24,589 nt of DNA from Clostridiales bacterium (GTDB lineage Bacteria > Bacillota > Clostridia > Lachnospirales > Lachnospiraceae): NCBI GenBank assembly GCA_012512995.1, contig JAAZDA010000062.1, positions 1-24,589 of the forward strand. Reading direction: 5' to 3'. The position numbers and the translations under genes are program-made. The notes under the pieces are model-generated. The model searched no databases, had not been told where the DNA came from, and saw only the letters and a program-made list of their open reading frames with translations. This document shows, one piece after another, positions 15,580-23,017 of this stretch (its first letter is position 1; each line of letters opens with the position of its first letter).

Positions 15580-16242
15580 TCACGTAGATGGCGTTGGCGT
15601 CGCTGTAGGTACGGGCGTAGGTTCATACGTAGGTGTGGACGAAGGTGTAGACGAGGGTGCAGAATCAGCAGAAGGCTGTGTTGTACTTCTGACACCATTC
15701 CCCTGTTCTCTTTGCTTGCGCTCGCTGATTTCATTCTCATAATTCTGATAATACTCTTCAAAATCGCTGAGTACTTCATTCGCAGATTTCACGATTTTTA
15801 TATTGCTTAGTGCTTCCAGTTTGTCCTTGATTTTGAGAAGAGCTGCATTGTCAGTTACAAGAACAACTCCGTCGTTAGAAAGAGCATTCTTACCAAGCCG
15901 GATCTTTATTGTCTTTGCAGAATCCGCCTTAACAAGAGAATTGTTGTCGCGGCCTATGTTCATATCAAACGAAGACGAATCTCCTTCTCCTTTGGATGTG
16001 ATGATAAGATATTCACCATCTTCACTTATCTCAAGGGAATCAGACGAACTATAGAGATATAGGTACTTGCTGTCATTAAGATTCAGATCCCCATCAAGTG
16101 GTGACAGCTTGCTTGATGAAGCCACGACCGTATCGTTTGCACTGACGGACATGGAAGAGACGCCAATGCAGATGCAGAACGGTATTATAAGTGCATATGC
16201 GACAATTAGCCGCGTAAAAATTGGCAAGTGTTTCTTGTTCAT
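15580..16242 (-). CDS. Secreted protein with Ser/Thr/Pro-rich C-terminal tail
   Basis: 220 residues, no family recognised. AAGGAGA about 7 bp upstream sets the ATG at 16242. A signal peptide is clear: KK at 3-4, hydrophobic core 12-30, and a plausible signal-peptidase site after VSA (35). The body (36-180) is polar, Ser/Asp-rich and has no cysteine pairs or anchor motif. Residues 186-220 are a mucin-like tail made almost wholly of S, T, P and A, ending in repeated T-P pairs (PTPVPTATPTPST). It is the third gene after two PMT-type glycosyltransferases, and the tail is just the kind of stretch that O-glycosylation would decorate. I infer, without proof, that it is their substrate. It has its own likely promoter at 16293-16322. 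Confidence 0.75.
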   Translation of the reverse strand: MNKKHLPIFTRLIVAYALIIPFCICIGVSSMSVSANDTVVASSSKLSPLDGDLNLNDSKYLYLYSSSDSLEISEDGEYLIITSKGEGDSSSFDMNIGRDNNSLVKADSAKTIKIRLGKNALSNDGVVLVTDNAALLKIKDKLEALSNIKIVKSANEVLSDFEEYYQNYENEISERKQREQGNGVRSTTQPSADSAPSSTPSSTPTYEPTPVPTATPTPST

Positions 16243-16292
16243 TATTCTGTCTCCTTAATTCAAAGTGTTTTCCCTGCAAAACCAGATGTTTA

Positions 16293-16322
16293 ATTATAAC
16301 GCTGAGCATTCACCGAGAGCAA
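16293..16322 (-). promoter_or_regulatory. Candidate promoter of the secreted protein gene
   Basis: Minus-strand TTGCTC (16322-16317) and a perfect TATAAT (16298-16293) are 18 bp apart, about 50 bp upstream of the ATG at 16242, within the 109-bp gap after the glycosyltransferase gene. The secreted protein could therefore be made in excess of the upstream enzymes. Confidence 0.5.
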
Positions 16323-16351
16323 GAGTTATTCCATAGAAAACTCAAAACGCA

Positions 16352-17752
16352 CTACAGGGATGTTTTGATAAAGCAGAACATAATGCATGAAAAGACGGCA
16401 AACAATACACAGCCGTTCCGTGTGATTCGGGACAGGATGAGTGCTTCATCATGTTGATGCTGATCATGACACTTGTGCCTGTCATTGACATCGAGCATCT
16501 GTGCCAGAATGAGTGCTTTTGAGAGCACGATAGTAACGTAATATCGACAATCCATCGTGCAGCCAAATGGATATTTAAGGTAAGAATACGCAGCAAATGC
16601 GACGAACAGCAAAAGCCACCATATAGAGACAGAGGGCTTCATAATTCTGAATCTTGAAATAGCGATAACAGAATAAACAAGGCAGACCACTGTCAAACAG
16701 AAATTCAGGAATAGCAGAACATACGGAATGCCGATCCAAATTTCATACGAAAACTCGCCAAACAGCTCGCTTTTAAGCAAATATGTGAATAAATTGAAGT
16801 CATCTGTTGGACTGGCAAAAGGAGATTTAAGGAGACTGGCCAAATCAGGAAGAATAAAGCGCCGAACATAGGATAAATATCCGGTGTACATAGGGCTGTA
16901 ATCTGGCTGTTCAAGAACATATGTGAATTCCTGACCGAACAGAATAAAGTTCCGTATGGAATAACTAAGTCCTAATGGAATGCTTATTATTGCAAATACC
17001 AGGACTTTGCGTAATGTACGAATACCATTTCTTTGAATTTCAATAAGGAAAACTATAGCTGTAAAGACAGCCGGCACAGCCATTGAAATTTTTACGAGCA
17101 TACCGAATCCATACAATAGAGCAAGAACGATAGTTGTTTTCCACGAGGGAGATCGTCTCCATATGAGAGTGACCAGTAAAGCAGAGAAAACAAACAAAGC
17201 ACTGAGCGAATCTTCCCCGACTCTGCCTCCAATCAGATAGAATACGGGGGAAAAACATATTATGAGCATTCCATAAATGGTGTTCCTTTGTGTGATCTTA
17301 AGCTCGAAAAAAATCAGCTTTGCAATATACATGGACAGACAGGAAGCGGAACATGATATTACGCTGGCAGCGTTTACAACAAGATAGGAACTGGCGTTTT
17401 TGTTAAAAAACAACAAAATCTTGCCACACAAGGCTCCAAGCAAGTAATACAAGGGTTGCTGATACAATTCCCCTGTATAACTGGAAGGAAGTTTTCCGGT
17501 TGAAATGACGCCGAGTATATACCCCGCTTTTCCATAGCCATCAGCTGAAAAAGTGGATAGATCATGTCCTCTTAATACGCAGGGAGTATATGCAGTATAC
17601 CCGATTCTCATAATGCAGCCCATCAGAATAATGGCATTTATAAGCATGGGATAAGTAAGACTTCCACGCTTTCTGGCTGCCAGCAGAAGCATCAGCACTA
17701 TGATCAGCTCAGCTATCATAATCATTTGGGACAGACCAATATAGTTATTCAA
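16352..17752 (-). CDS. Membrane glycosyltransferase of the PMT/ArnT type (GT-C fold)
   Basis: 466 residues with about ten membrane segments. The start is TTG at 17752, supported by GAGG (17760-17763) 7 bp upstream; no ATG is as well placed. The first outside loop carries an acidic site (HDLSTFSADGYG, D64) and YQQPLYYLLG (98-107), matching the D-(E/S) and (H/Y)xPPLYY motifs of lipid-carrier-dependent GT-C enzymes. A positively charged stretch ISRFRIMK precedes late membrane helices. Such enzymes move a sugar from a polyprenyl-phosphate carrier to a protein or lipid outside the cell. It begins 18 bp after the larger PMT-type gene, so the two form one transcript. The C-terminus contains a His/Asp-rich cytoplasmic stretch (about NDRHKCHDQHQHDE) of unknown meaning. 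Confidence 0.75.
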   Translation of the reverse strand: MNNYIGLSQMIMIAELIIVLMLLLAARKRGSLTYPMLINAIILMGCIMRIGYTAYTPCVLRGHDLSTFSADGYGKAGYILGVISTGKLPSSYTGELYQQPLYYLLGALCGKILLFFNKNASSYLVVNAASVISCSASCLSMYIAKLIFFELKITQRNTIYGMLIICFSPVFYLIGGRVGEDSLSALFVFSALLVTLIWRRSPSWKTTIVLALLYGFGMLVKISMAVPAVFTAIVFLIEIQRNGIRTLRKVLVFAIISIPLGLSYSIRNFILFGQEFTYVLEQPDYSPMYTGYLSYVRRFILPDLASLLKSPFASPTDDFNLFTYLLKSELFGEFSYEIWIGIPYVLLFLNFCLTVVCLVYSVIAISRFRIMKPSVSIWWLLLFVAFAAYSYLKYPFGCTMDCRYYVTIVLSKALILAQMLDVNDRHKCHDQHQHDEALILSRITRNGCVLFAVFSCIMFCFIKTSL

Positions 17753-17770
17753 ATCACTACCTCATGAATA

Positions 17771-20068
17771 TCAGATTGTTGAGAATCCAAGCTCCCACGC
17801 CGGGAACCATTGCAGAAAATGCTGTATGTATGTGCTGCTTACAGCAGATCCTGATATGACCGGGAAAAACATGACGAATACAGCTAAACATACAGCAATA
17901 AATGCCGGAATCAGTCTTTTGTGCCTGCGGCCGAATATATACAAACTGTAACTCAGCAGGCAGGTAAGAAATATACTACAAGCATAGTATTGGTAGATAA
18001 AGACGGTCCTTCTTATGAAGAACCATGGGATATACATGGCAAGCCACGCGAAAGACAGGTATGCGGCATGTTTATCTTTATGGAGCGATCTGTATAGCAT
18101 ATAAAATGCAGCAATAATGCCGGATAACCATATTACAGGATTTCCGAAAGTCGCGATTACACTGTAAATATTGTCATCAAGAGGCGTAAATGCGTCAAGA
18201 AGGGGCTTTACATCAAGGCACCAGCTGTACCAGGTGGAACTGTATGGGTGAGAAGATGTTTCATTGGTATGGAACTGGAACATGCTGACAGAACTGCTCC
18301 ACATATATCCTATGACGTTTGACTCCCCGGAGGCCATGCTGCCTGGAATAAATGAGATTACATAAATGGCGGCAGGAATAAGGGATAACAGGATCACACC
18401 ACCCCAAAATAATCGGCATATGTAAGACCTGCGGATTATGACTTCCTGACATGGTTCATCCATCGATTCCGCGTGGCCGTCATTGTTGCATATATGCGCA
18501 GATAGAGTGGATAAGTTTGGATGGTAATTGTAAATGCAGAATACAAAAAATGCGATTCCTATTCCCACCATTGAATAAATGCCAGTCCATTTTATGGATA
18601 TGCCCATGCCTGTCACAAATGCACAGAGCAGTAATCTTGCGATGACGCCTTTCGAAGGACGAAGCATGCCAGATGATATTTCGCGCCTTACAAGCTGCAG
18701 AATTCTCCACATAAGTGCAAACATACAAAGTATGAAAAAGGCTATAACGGAATCTATTGTGCCTATTCGTGACAAAGTGTAATGCATGAAGTCAAGACTG
18801 AAAAGTACAGCTCCTGTCAGAGCAATGTGGCAGTTGTCAAACATTCGGTAGAGGAACCAGTACATGACCGGAAGCATGAGAATGCCAAATACTGCACAGA
18901 TAAATCTCCATCCGAATGGATTCACTCCGAACAACAATTCACCTATTGAAATCAGGATCTTTCCCATAGGAGGATGGGTGGATTCATACATCGGCTCACC
19001 AATTAGAAATTCGTATGCAGATCCGGCATAGAAGATTTCGTCAAACATTGTCTGATAATAGTAAGTGTTATGCTCAGGAAAGAGATCCTGTTCGTCAAAC
19101 AGTTCAGTGTAATCATCAGCATTCGTGGGGGTGATAAGATTGCCGTTATTGTCGAGAATTGCAATTTCGTTAATGATCGCTTTATCACTGAGAGAATTGA
19201 TATACATTGAGGGTGTCGTTTTGTCAACGGCTATTTCATACCAACTATAGATTCCTTGCAGGATATTTGATTCTTTTATGGGTGCCCATTTGTGTTTATC
19301 GTCATCAAAGTAAGATATATCATAAACACTATTGATGGTATGACCTGAATGAATATAAATTGTATGGATAGTTGTGCTTTCATCAAAGTCGAGTAGTATC
19401 ACATTGTTGCCATCATTTGCAGTCAGCACCATTGAAGAACCTGGGATATTGGTACAGCCAAGCTTCCAGAAGACGAGAAAAGAGTATATTGCGATCAGCC
19501 CGGCAAGCAAAAGGAAATCACGTTTTTCTGCAGGACATTTATTTACTATGCTTGCTGAATCGTGAAACTGTATTTTCTGAGAATCGGTATCATCTGCATG
19601 GGTCTCATCATAAGTGGATCTTTCGCTATTGATATGTATAAGGAGACGTATCATCCAGATGATTGAATATCCAAATACAAATATTGATACATAAAAGATA
19701 GCATTAAACTTTGAGTCTTCAGGAACGGTAAGGATAAACTTGATCAGGATCCCGGATAAAGATGTCATTCCCAGCCAGAAAATAATTAGCATCCTTTTCA
19801 GATAGAAAATATTGTAGCAAAACTTATTTTTTTGTAATCCAATTATGATCAGAAGTTCACATATCAGAACTGATGACCCTATAAGAACAAAAGGCATTCT
19901 GCAGGAAATACTACACTGCCAGATGACCGGAGAAGAAAGTGCCAGTATCAGCAGGTCATGTAGACTGACGTGCACCTTATCTGCCAATGATGTAAGGCGT
20001 TTGTAGTACACAATACAGATAAAAAGAAAAATCACTTCCGATAAAACAAAAACTGATTCGTTACTCAT
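17771..20068 (-). CDS. PMT-family (dolichyl-phosphate-mannose-like) protein glycosyltransferase
   Basis: 765 residues. The catalytic outside loop has the FDEIFYAG motif (342-349; D343-E344) and THPPMGK (364-370), hallmarks of PMT/GT39 enzymes that transfer a sugar, usually mannose, from a polyprenyl phosphate to Ser/Thr of secreted proteins. Three parts are visible: an extra N-terminal membrane domain of about five segments (5-145), the start of the GT-C core (186-203), then an extracellular beta-rich insert (about 208-312) with a discoidin-like pattern (DGNNVILLDFDE, IYIHSGH, WYEIAVDK, INEIAILDNNG) before the catalytic motif, followed by the remaining membrane core. It heads the leftward run with a second GT and the secreted Ser/Thr-rich protein. 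Its own start has only a weak ribosome site. Confidence 0.85.
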   Translation of the reverse strand: MSNESVFVLSEVIFLFICIVYYKRLTSLADKVHVSLHDLLILALSSPVIWQCSISCRMPFVLIGSSVLICELLIIIGLQKNKFCYNIFYLKRMLIIFWLGMTSLSGILIKFILTVPEDSKFNAIFYVSIFVFGYSIIWMIRLLIHINSERSTYDETHADDTDSQKIQFHDSASIVNKCPAEKRDFLLLAGLIAIYSFLVFWKLGCTNIPGSSMVLTANDGNNVILLDFDESTTIHTIYIHSGHTINSVYDISYFDDDKHKWAPIKESNILQGIYSWYEIAVDKTTPSMYINSLSDKAIINEIAILDNNGNLITPTNADDYTELFDEQDLFPEHNTYYYQTMFDEIFYAGSAYEFLIGEPMYESTHPPMGKILISIGELLFGVNPFGWRFICAVFGILMLPVMYWFLYRMFDNCHIALTGAVLFSLDFMHYTLSRIGTIDSVIAFFILCMFALMWRILQLVRREISSGMLRPSKGVIARLLLCAFVTGMGISIKWTGIYSMVGIGIAFFVFCIYNYHPNLSTLSAHICNNDGHAESMDEPCQEVIIRRSYICRLFWGGVILLSLIPAAIYVISFIPGSMASGESNVIGYMWSSSVSMFQFHTNETSSHPYSSTWYSWCLDVKPLLDAFTPLDDNIYSVIATFGNPVIWLSGIIAAFYMLYRSLHKDKHAAYLSFAWLAMYIPWFFIRRTVFIYQYYACSIFLTCLLSYSLYIFGRRHKRLIPAFIAVCLAVFVMFFPVISGSAVSSTYIQHFLQWFPAWELGFSTI

Positions 20069-20112
20069 CTTCAGACCCGATTACGGTTTACAGTATTGGA
20101 TTATTGTACCAA

Positions 20113-20396
20113 GTCGCTGGCGCGACGGCTAGCCCAACCTTTAACGTTAGTTTGAGGATGTCCAGCCAAGGCACTCTCGCTTTGTCAGGAAACCAGAGCT
20201 TCAGCTTCACATAAGCTCTTACCCTTCCTGTTCTACAGGAAGGATTGATATTATAACGGCCAACCGATATAATATGATATAAGGGTCAAAAGTACATTCT
20301 GCGTTTCTGCTTGCAGAAAAAGCAGAATGTATTTGGGACCCGTCCCACACTCGGAAGTAGCGATTTACGCAGCAAATCGCTACTTCCGAGTGTGGG
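20113..20396. repeat. Cluster of hairpins including a perfect 23-bp inverted repeat
   Basis: The 450-bp gap between the PMT-type gene (start 20068) and the HTH gene (20519) holds successive inverted repeats. GTCGC/GCGAC (20113-20126); AGAGCTT/AAGCTCT (20195-20219); CCTTCCTG/CAGGAAGG (20223-20243); ATATTATAACGG with CCGATATAATAT (20248-20275, one mismatch); a bulged stem TACATTCTGC...GCAGAATGTA (20293-20331); and a perfect 23-bp stem 20344-20366 with 20374-20396 around the loop ACGCAGC. None has a proper T-run, so they are not simple terminators. This could be the remains of a hairpin-ended mobile element (IS200/IS605 ends and MITEs look like this) or a structured RNA. No transposase remains. 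Confidence 0.7.
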
Positions 20397-20411
20397 GAGA
20401 ATTGCGAAATC

Positions 20412-20500
20412 AATTTGTGAAGAACACAAATCAATAGAAGCGGAGCAATTCGTATAGCATCATAGCCAAAATGGGGTTTTGACACCTACATCATAATATA
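20412..20500. repeat. Intergenic repeated element, copy B
   Basis: Counterpart of 10672-10759 in the same orientation, directly after the 23-bp inverted repeat and ending just before the ribosome site of the HTH gene. It includes ATTTGTG-AAGAA-CACAAAT, a perfect 7-bp stem that is partly lost in copy A. TTGACACCTACATCA is the most strongly kept part near the right end; it holds a perfect TTGACA (20479-20484) but no -10 at normal distance. Confidence 0.6.
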
Positions 20501-20518
20501 GAAAAGGAGATTAATGCC

Positions 20519-21088
20519 ATGACAATCAACGATGCAATGACCAGACTTAGAATAACAAAGTATCGTCTGTCCAAAAGCAGTGGAATACCATACACAACAG
20601 TCAACGATATTTGCAGTGGCAAGGCGCGCCTCGAGAAATGCACAGCCGAGACGATTTATAAACTTTCAAAGGAATTAGGCATTTCTATGGAAGATCTGTT
20701 GGAGCCCTGCTTTATTAAACGATGCAGCTTTGAACTGTATAAGAGTAACGTCTGTCATCAGGTGAAGGAATCAGGTGATATTGATTTCATTATTGAAACA
20801 CTGGAGAGAGACGATATTCGTAAGTATTATCAAAGGAAATGGTATTCCGAATGTCTCTATCTATTGGCAATGCTTGACTATCTCAGCAACTTGAATCACG
20901 TGGCACTATGTAATAAATATGATGATCTGCGCAAGTGCAAGTTGAAGGAAATCATATATCCGTCAAGCATACGGATGGTGGCCGAAATGACAAACGATGA
21001 TGCCGTAAAAGCACAGGCAATAAGGGAATCTATCCCGGAGTTTATGCGATTTAACATTGTAGAAAGCGAGGTCCGAAATATTGTCTGA
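20519..21088 (+). CDS. Xre-type HTH protein, probable antitoxin of a nucleotidyltransferase pair
   Basis: 189 residues; AAAAGGAGA (20502-20510) lies 8 bp upstream of the ATG. Residues about 5-60 form a Cro/C1-type helix-turn-helix (ITKYRLSKSSGIPYTTVNDI, then YKLSKELGISMEDLLEP). The remaining 125 residues are helical and polar, rich in Lys and Glu, with no family I can name. The stop overlaps the next gene's TTG start by 8 bp, so the two proteins are made together. HTH proteins paired with a small nucleotidyltransferase in this order are usually the DNA-binding antitoxin and autoregulator. The hairpins and repeat just upstream are the natural place for its operator. Confidence 0.78.
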   Translation: MTINDAMTRLRITKYRLSKSSGIPYTTVNDICSGKARLEKCTAETIYKLSKELGISMEDLLEPCFIKRCSFELYKSNVCHQVKESGDIDFIIETLERDDIRKYYQRKWYSECLYLLAMLDYLSNLNHVALCNKYDDLRKCKLKEIIYPSSIRMVAEMTNDDAVKAQAIRESIPEFMRFNIVESEVRNIV

Positions 21089-21806
21089 GCAGAGCACTAC
21101 CTTTACAAAAGAAAATCTTGATACTTTTCTGAAAGAACTTGGCAAAACATTTCGCAAGCTGAATGGCACTTCTATGCCGGCGGAGATTATTCTTATCGGT
21201 GGCGCGGCTATTCTTGCGTGCTATGGTTTTCGAGAAATGACGACAGATGTGGACGCTGTTATTATCGCGTCGTCCGCTATGAAGGACGCAATAAACCGTG
21301 TTGGAGACAAATTTGGACTGCCAAATGGATGGCTGAACTCTGATTTTACTCATACAAGTTCGTATTCGCCAAAGCTCAATGAAGTTTCGGTATACTATAA
21401 AACCTTTTCAAATGTTCTTAGGGTCAGAGCTGTATCGGCTGAATATCTGATTGCAATGAAACTGCGCTCAGGTAGAAAATATAAAAACGACCTGTCGGAC
21501 GTAATTGGTATTTTGTACGAACATCAAAAGGCCGGCACGCCGATTTCAATGGATGATATAACAAATGCTGTAACGAAGCTTTACGGCGGTTGGGATGATT
21601 TCTCACAGTATTCAAAAGATTTCATCAAATATGCTTTTGAAGTCAGGGATTACGAGAAGTTATTTGCTGACAATGTGGCAGAAGAAAAGCGATCAAATGA
21701 TACCCTTATTGGCTTCGAAAAGGACTATCCCGGTTTAACCACAGAATCAAATGTTAATGATATATTGGCTTCGCTGAAGGAGAAAAGGCAATCTGCGCGT
21801 CAATAA
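21081..21806 (+). CDS. DUF6036/AbiEii-like nucleotidyltransferase, probable toxin
   Basis: 241 residues starting at TTG 21081 (GAGG 9 bp upstream; the start lies inside the HTH stop region as TTGTCTGA). The fold signature of minimal nucleotidyltransferases is present: IGGAAILACYG (39-49) followed by TTDVDAVI (54-61), with D56 and D58 as expected metal ligands. RAVSAEYLIAMKL and RKYKNDLSDVIGIL are the next conserved blocks, as in AbiEii/MenT-like and DUF6036 proteins. Some relatives add nucleotides to tRNA and act as toxins in phage defence. The fit to a toxin role rests on the HTH partner and on the accessory neighbourhood, not on direct evidence. Right after its stop begins the stray MBOAT fragment (21815). 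Confidence 0.8.
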   Translation: MSEQSTTFTKENLDTFLKELGKTFRKLNGTSMPAEIILIGGAAILACYGFREMTTDVDAVIIASSAMKDAINRVGDKFGLPNGWLNSDFTHTSSYSPKLNEVSVYYKTFSNVLRVRAVSAEYLIAMKLRSGRKYKNDLSDVIGILYEHQKAGTPISMDDITNAVTKLYGGWDDFSQYSKDFIKYAFEVRDYEKLFADNVAEEKRSNDTLIGFEKDYPGLTTESNVNDILASLKEKRQSARQ

Positions 21807-21814
21807 TTACTTAT

Positions 21815-21906
21815 GATGCCGCGAGCAGGCAGATCCACTGGTGCTTCTTAAGGATCGTATAATTCGCGAGCATCACTACCGCGAGGAATATTATGAATGC
21901 GAGAGA
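21815..21906. repeat. 92-bp copy of the 5' end of the MBOAT gene (antisense orientation)
   Basis: Bases 21815-21906 equal 15229-15320 with a single mismatch (AAAGATC versus AAGGATC). Weaker similarity continues a few bases (ATAGAATTCC in the source, GCAGAATTAC here). In the source the segment encodes MBOAT codons 5-34 on the minus strand, so this is the copy. It starts 8 bp after the nucleotidyltransferase stop and runs into the next gene, giving that gene its ribosome site (GAGG, 21883-21886) and first codons. Confidence 0.93.
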
Positions 21907-22276
21907 GCAGAATTACACGGTCGCGGATATGAATGTTGATGAGATGACGTCGGATGCCTGCATAGAAATGATAAGTGAGAGAGCAAGGAGATACAGGATC
22001 GAATACCCAATGACGCAGAGCGAGCTCTCAGACAGATCAGGGGTGTCGCTGCGATGCATACAGCTATTTGAATCCGGCAGTGACATCAAATTCAGCAATC
22101 TGATAAAGATAATTGATGCGCTGGGACTTGGGCAGAATCTGACAATGCTCATACCGGATGTTACGCAGAGACCTTCAGCTTTTCTGGACAAAAAGGCTCA
22201 GAGGCAAAGGGCTTATAAGAGCAGCAAAGAACAGGTGGTCTGTGAGAAGAAATTCAAATGGGGCGATGAGATTTGA
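21893..22276 (+). CDS. HipB-like HTH antitoxin/repressor
   Basis: 127 residues with an Xre-type helix-turn-helix (residues about 40-90: MTQSELSDRSGVSLRCIQLF, then FSNLIKIIDALGLGQNLTML), typical of HipB partners of HipA kinases. GAGG 6 bp upstream of the ATG at 21893 is a good ribosome site, but both the site and the first four codons (MNAR) come from the duplicated MBOAT antisense segment. A later ATG at 21929 would give a protein without this leader. The stop overlaps the hipA start by 4 bp (TTGA). Since hipA is broken, this may now be a stand-alone repressor or a decaying gene. Confidence 0.78.
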   Translation: MNAREQNYTVADMNVDEMTSDACIEMISERARRYRIEYPMTQSELSDRSGVSLRCIQLFESGSDIKFSNLIKIIDALGLGQNLTMLIPDVTQRPSAFLDKKAQRQRAYKSSKEQVVCEKKFKWGDEI

Positions 22277-23017
22277 TAAATACCGCGGAAGTCTATATGT
22301 GGGGCACGCGTATCGGTATTATCCATTTGCCGGAAGACAGGCCTTACATATCATTTGAATATGACAGTAGTTTTGCGAAGAGCGGGATAGAGATCTCACC
22401 GGTCTCAATGATGCTGTCAAATAGAATATATGAGTTCCCGGGACTTGCGGGAACATCATTTTATGGAGCACCGGGGCTGATAGCCGATTCACTTCCTGAC
22501 CGGTTCGGCAACGCAGTGATAGCAAAGTGGCTTGCATCACAGGGAAAGTCAGAACGCGACTTTAACATAATTGACCGCCTCTGTTACACAGGGGCAAGGT
22601 TTTGATTACTATCTGATTAAATTTGATGGAGTTACGCAGAACGGAGATCATGCGCTTGAGGATGCTCCTGAATACACATTGATAGAATATGCGTACTATA
22701 AAATGGCGCTGGAAGCCGGGATAAACATGACTGAAAGTTTCATTTTCAGTGAGCATGGAAGGAATCACTTTCTTACTAAGCGATTCGACAGGACTAATGG
22801 AAAGAAGCTTCACATGCAGACCCTGGGAGCAATTGCGCACATCGACTACAATATTCCGGATCTGTGCAGTTATGAAGAGGTTGCATCCATCATGAGGCGG
22901 ATGAGGCTTCCAACATCAGATATTGAGCAGTTTTACAGAAGAATGGTGTTTAATGTTCTGGCGGTGAATCATGATGATCATGTCAAGAACACTTCATTTC
23001 AGAACATGGCAATGTGA
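22273..23017 (+). pseudogene. hipA: hipA-like serine/threonine kinase toxin, broken by internal deletion and loss of the C-terminus
   Basis: Frame one (TTG at 22273 to a stop at 22605) is a normal HipA N-terminal half: FAKSGIEISPVSM, PGLIADSLPDRFGNAV and NIIDRLCYTG. Frame two, from about 22594 to the stop at 23017, resumes with GFDYYLIKFDG, EYAYYKMALEAGI, HFLTKRFDR, LHMQTLGAIAHIDYN and the catalytic loop NHDDHVKN. Against intact HipA (about 430 residues) roughly 80-100 residues between CYTG and GFDYY are gone, including the ATP-binding GTSxGGxRPK loop, and the join shifts the frame. Everything after NHDDHVKNTSF, including the metal-binding Asp, is also missing, where the sequence joins the tail of the histidine kinase. 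The product must be inactive as a kinase. Lengths are compared from memory of the family. Confidence 0.88.

Noticed and set aside
20101..20250. IS200/IS605 right end or guide-RNA remnant
   Set aside because: Hairpins and the lack of coding sequence are suggestive, but no tnpA/tnpB remnant or known end sequence could be recognised, so I only describe the structures.
20093..20286. Open minus-strand frame ending VKLKLWF...NNPIL-like residues in the hairpin region
   Set aside because: Open for about 60 codons but without ATG or a ribosome site, and crossed by several dyads; I could not tie it to a transposase or any family.
20219..20485. 88-codon minus-strand frame
   Set aside because: It runs through the perfect 23-bp inverted repeat and repeated element B, has no ribosome site and no recognisable protein features.
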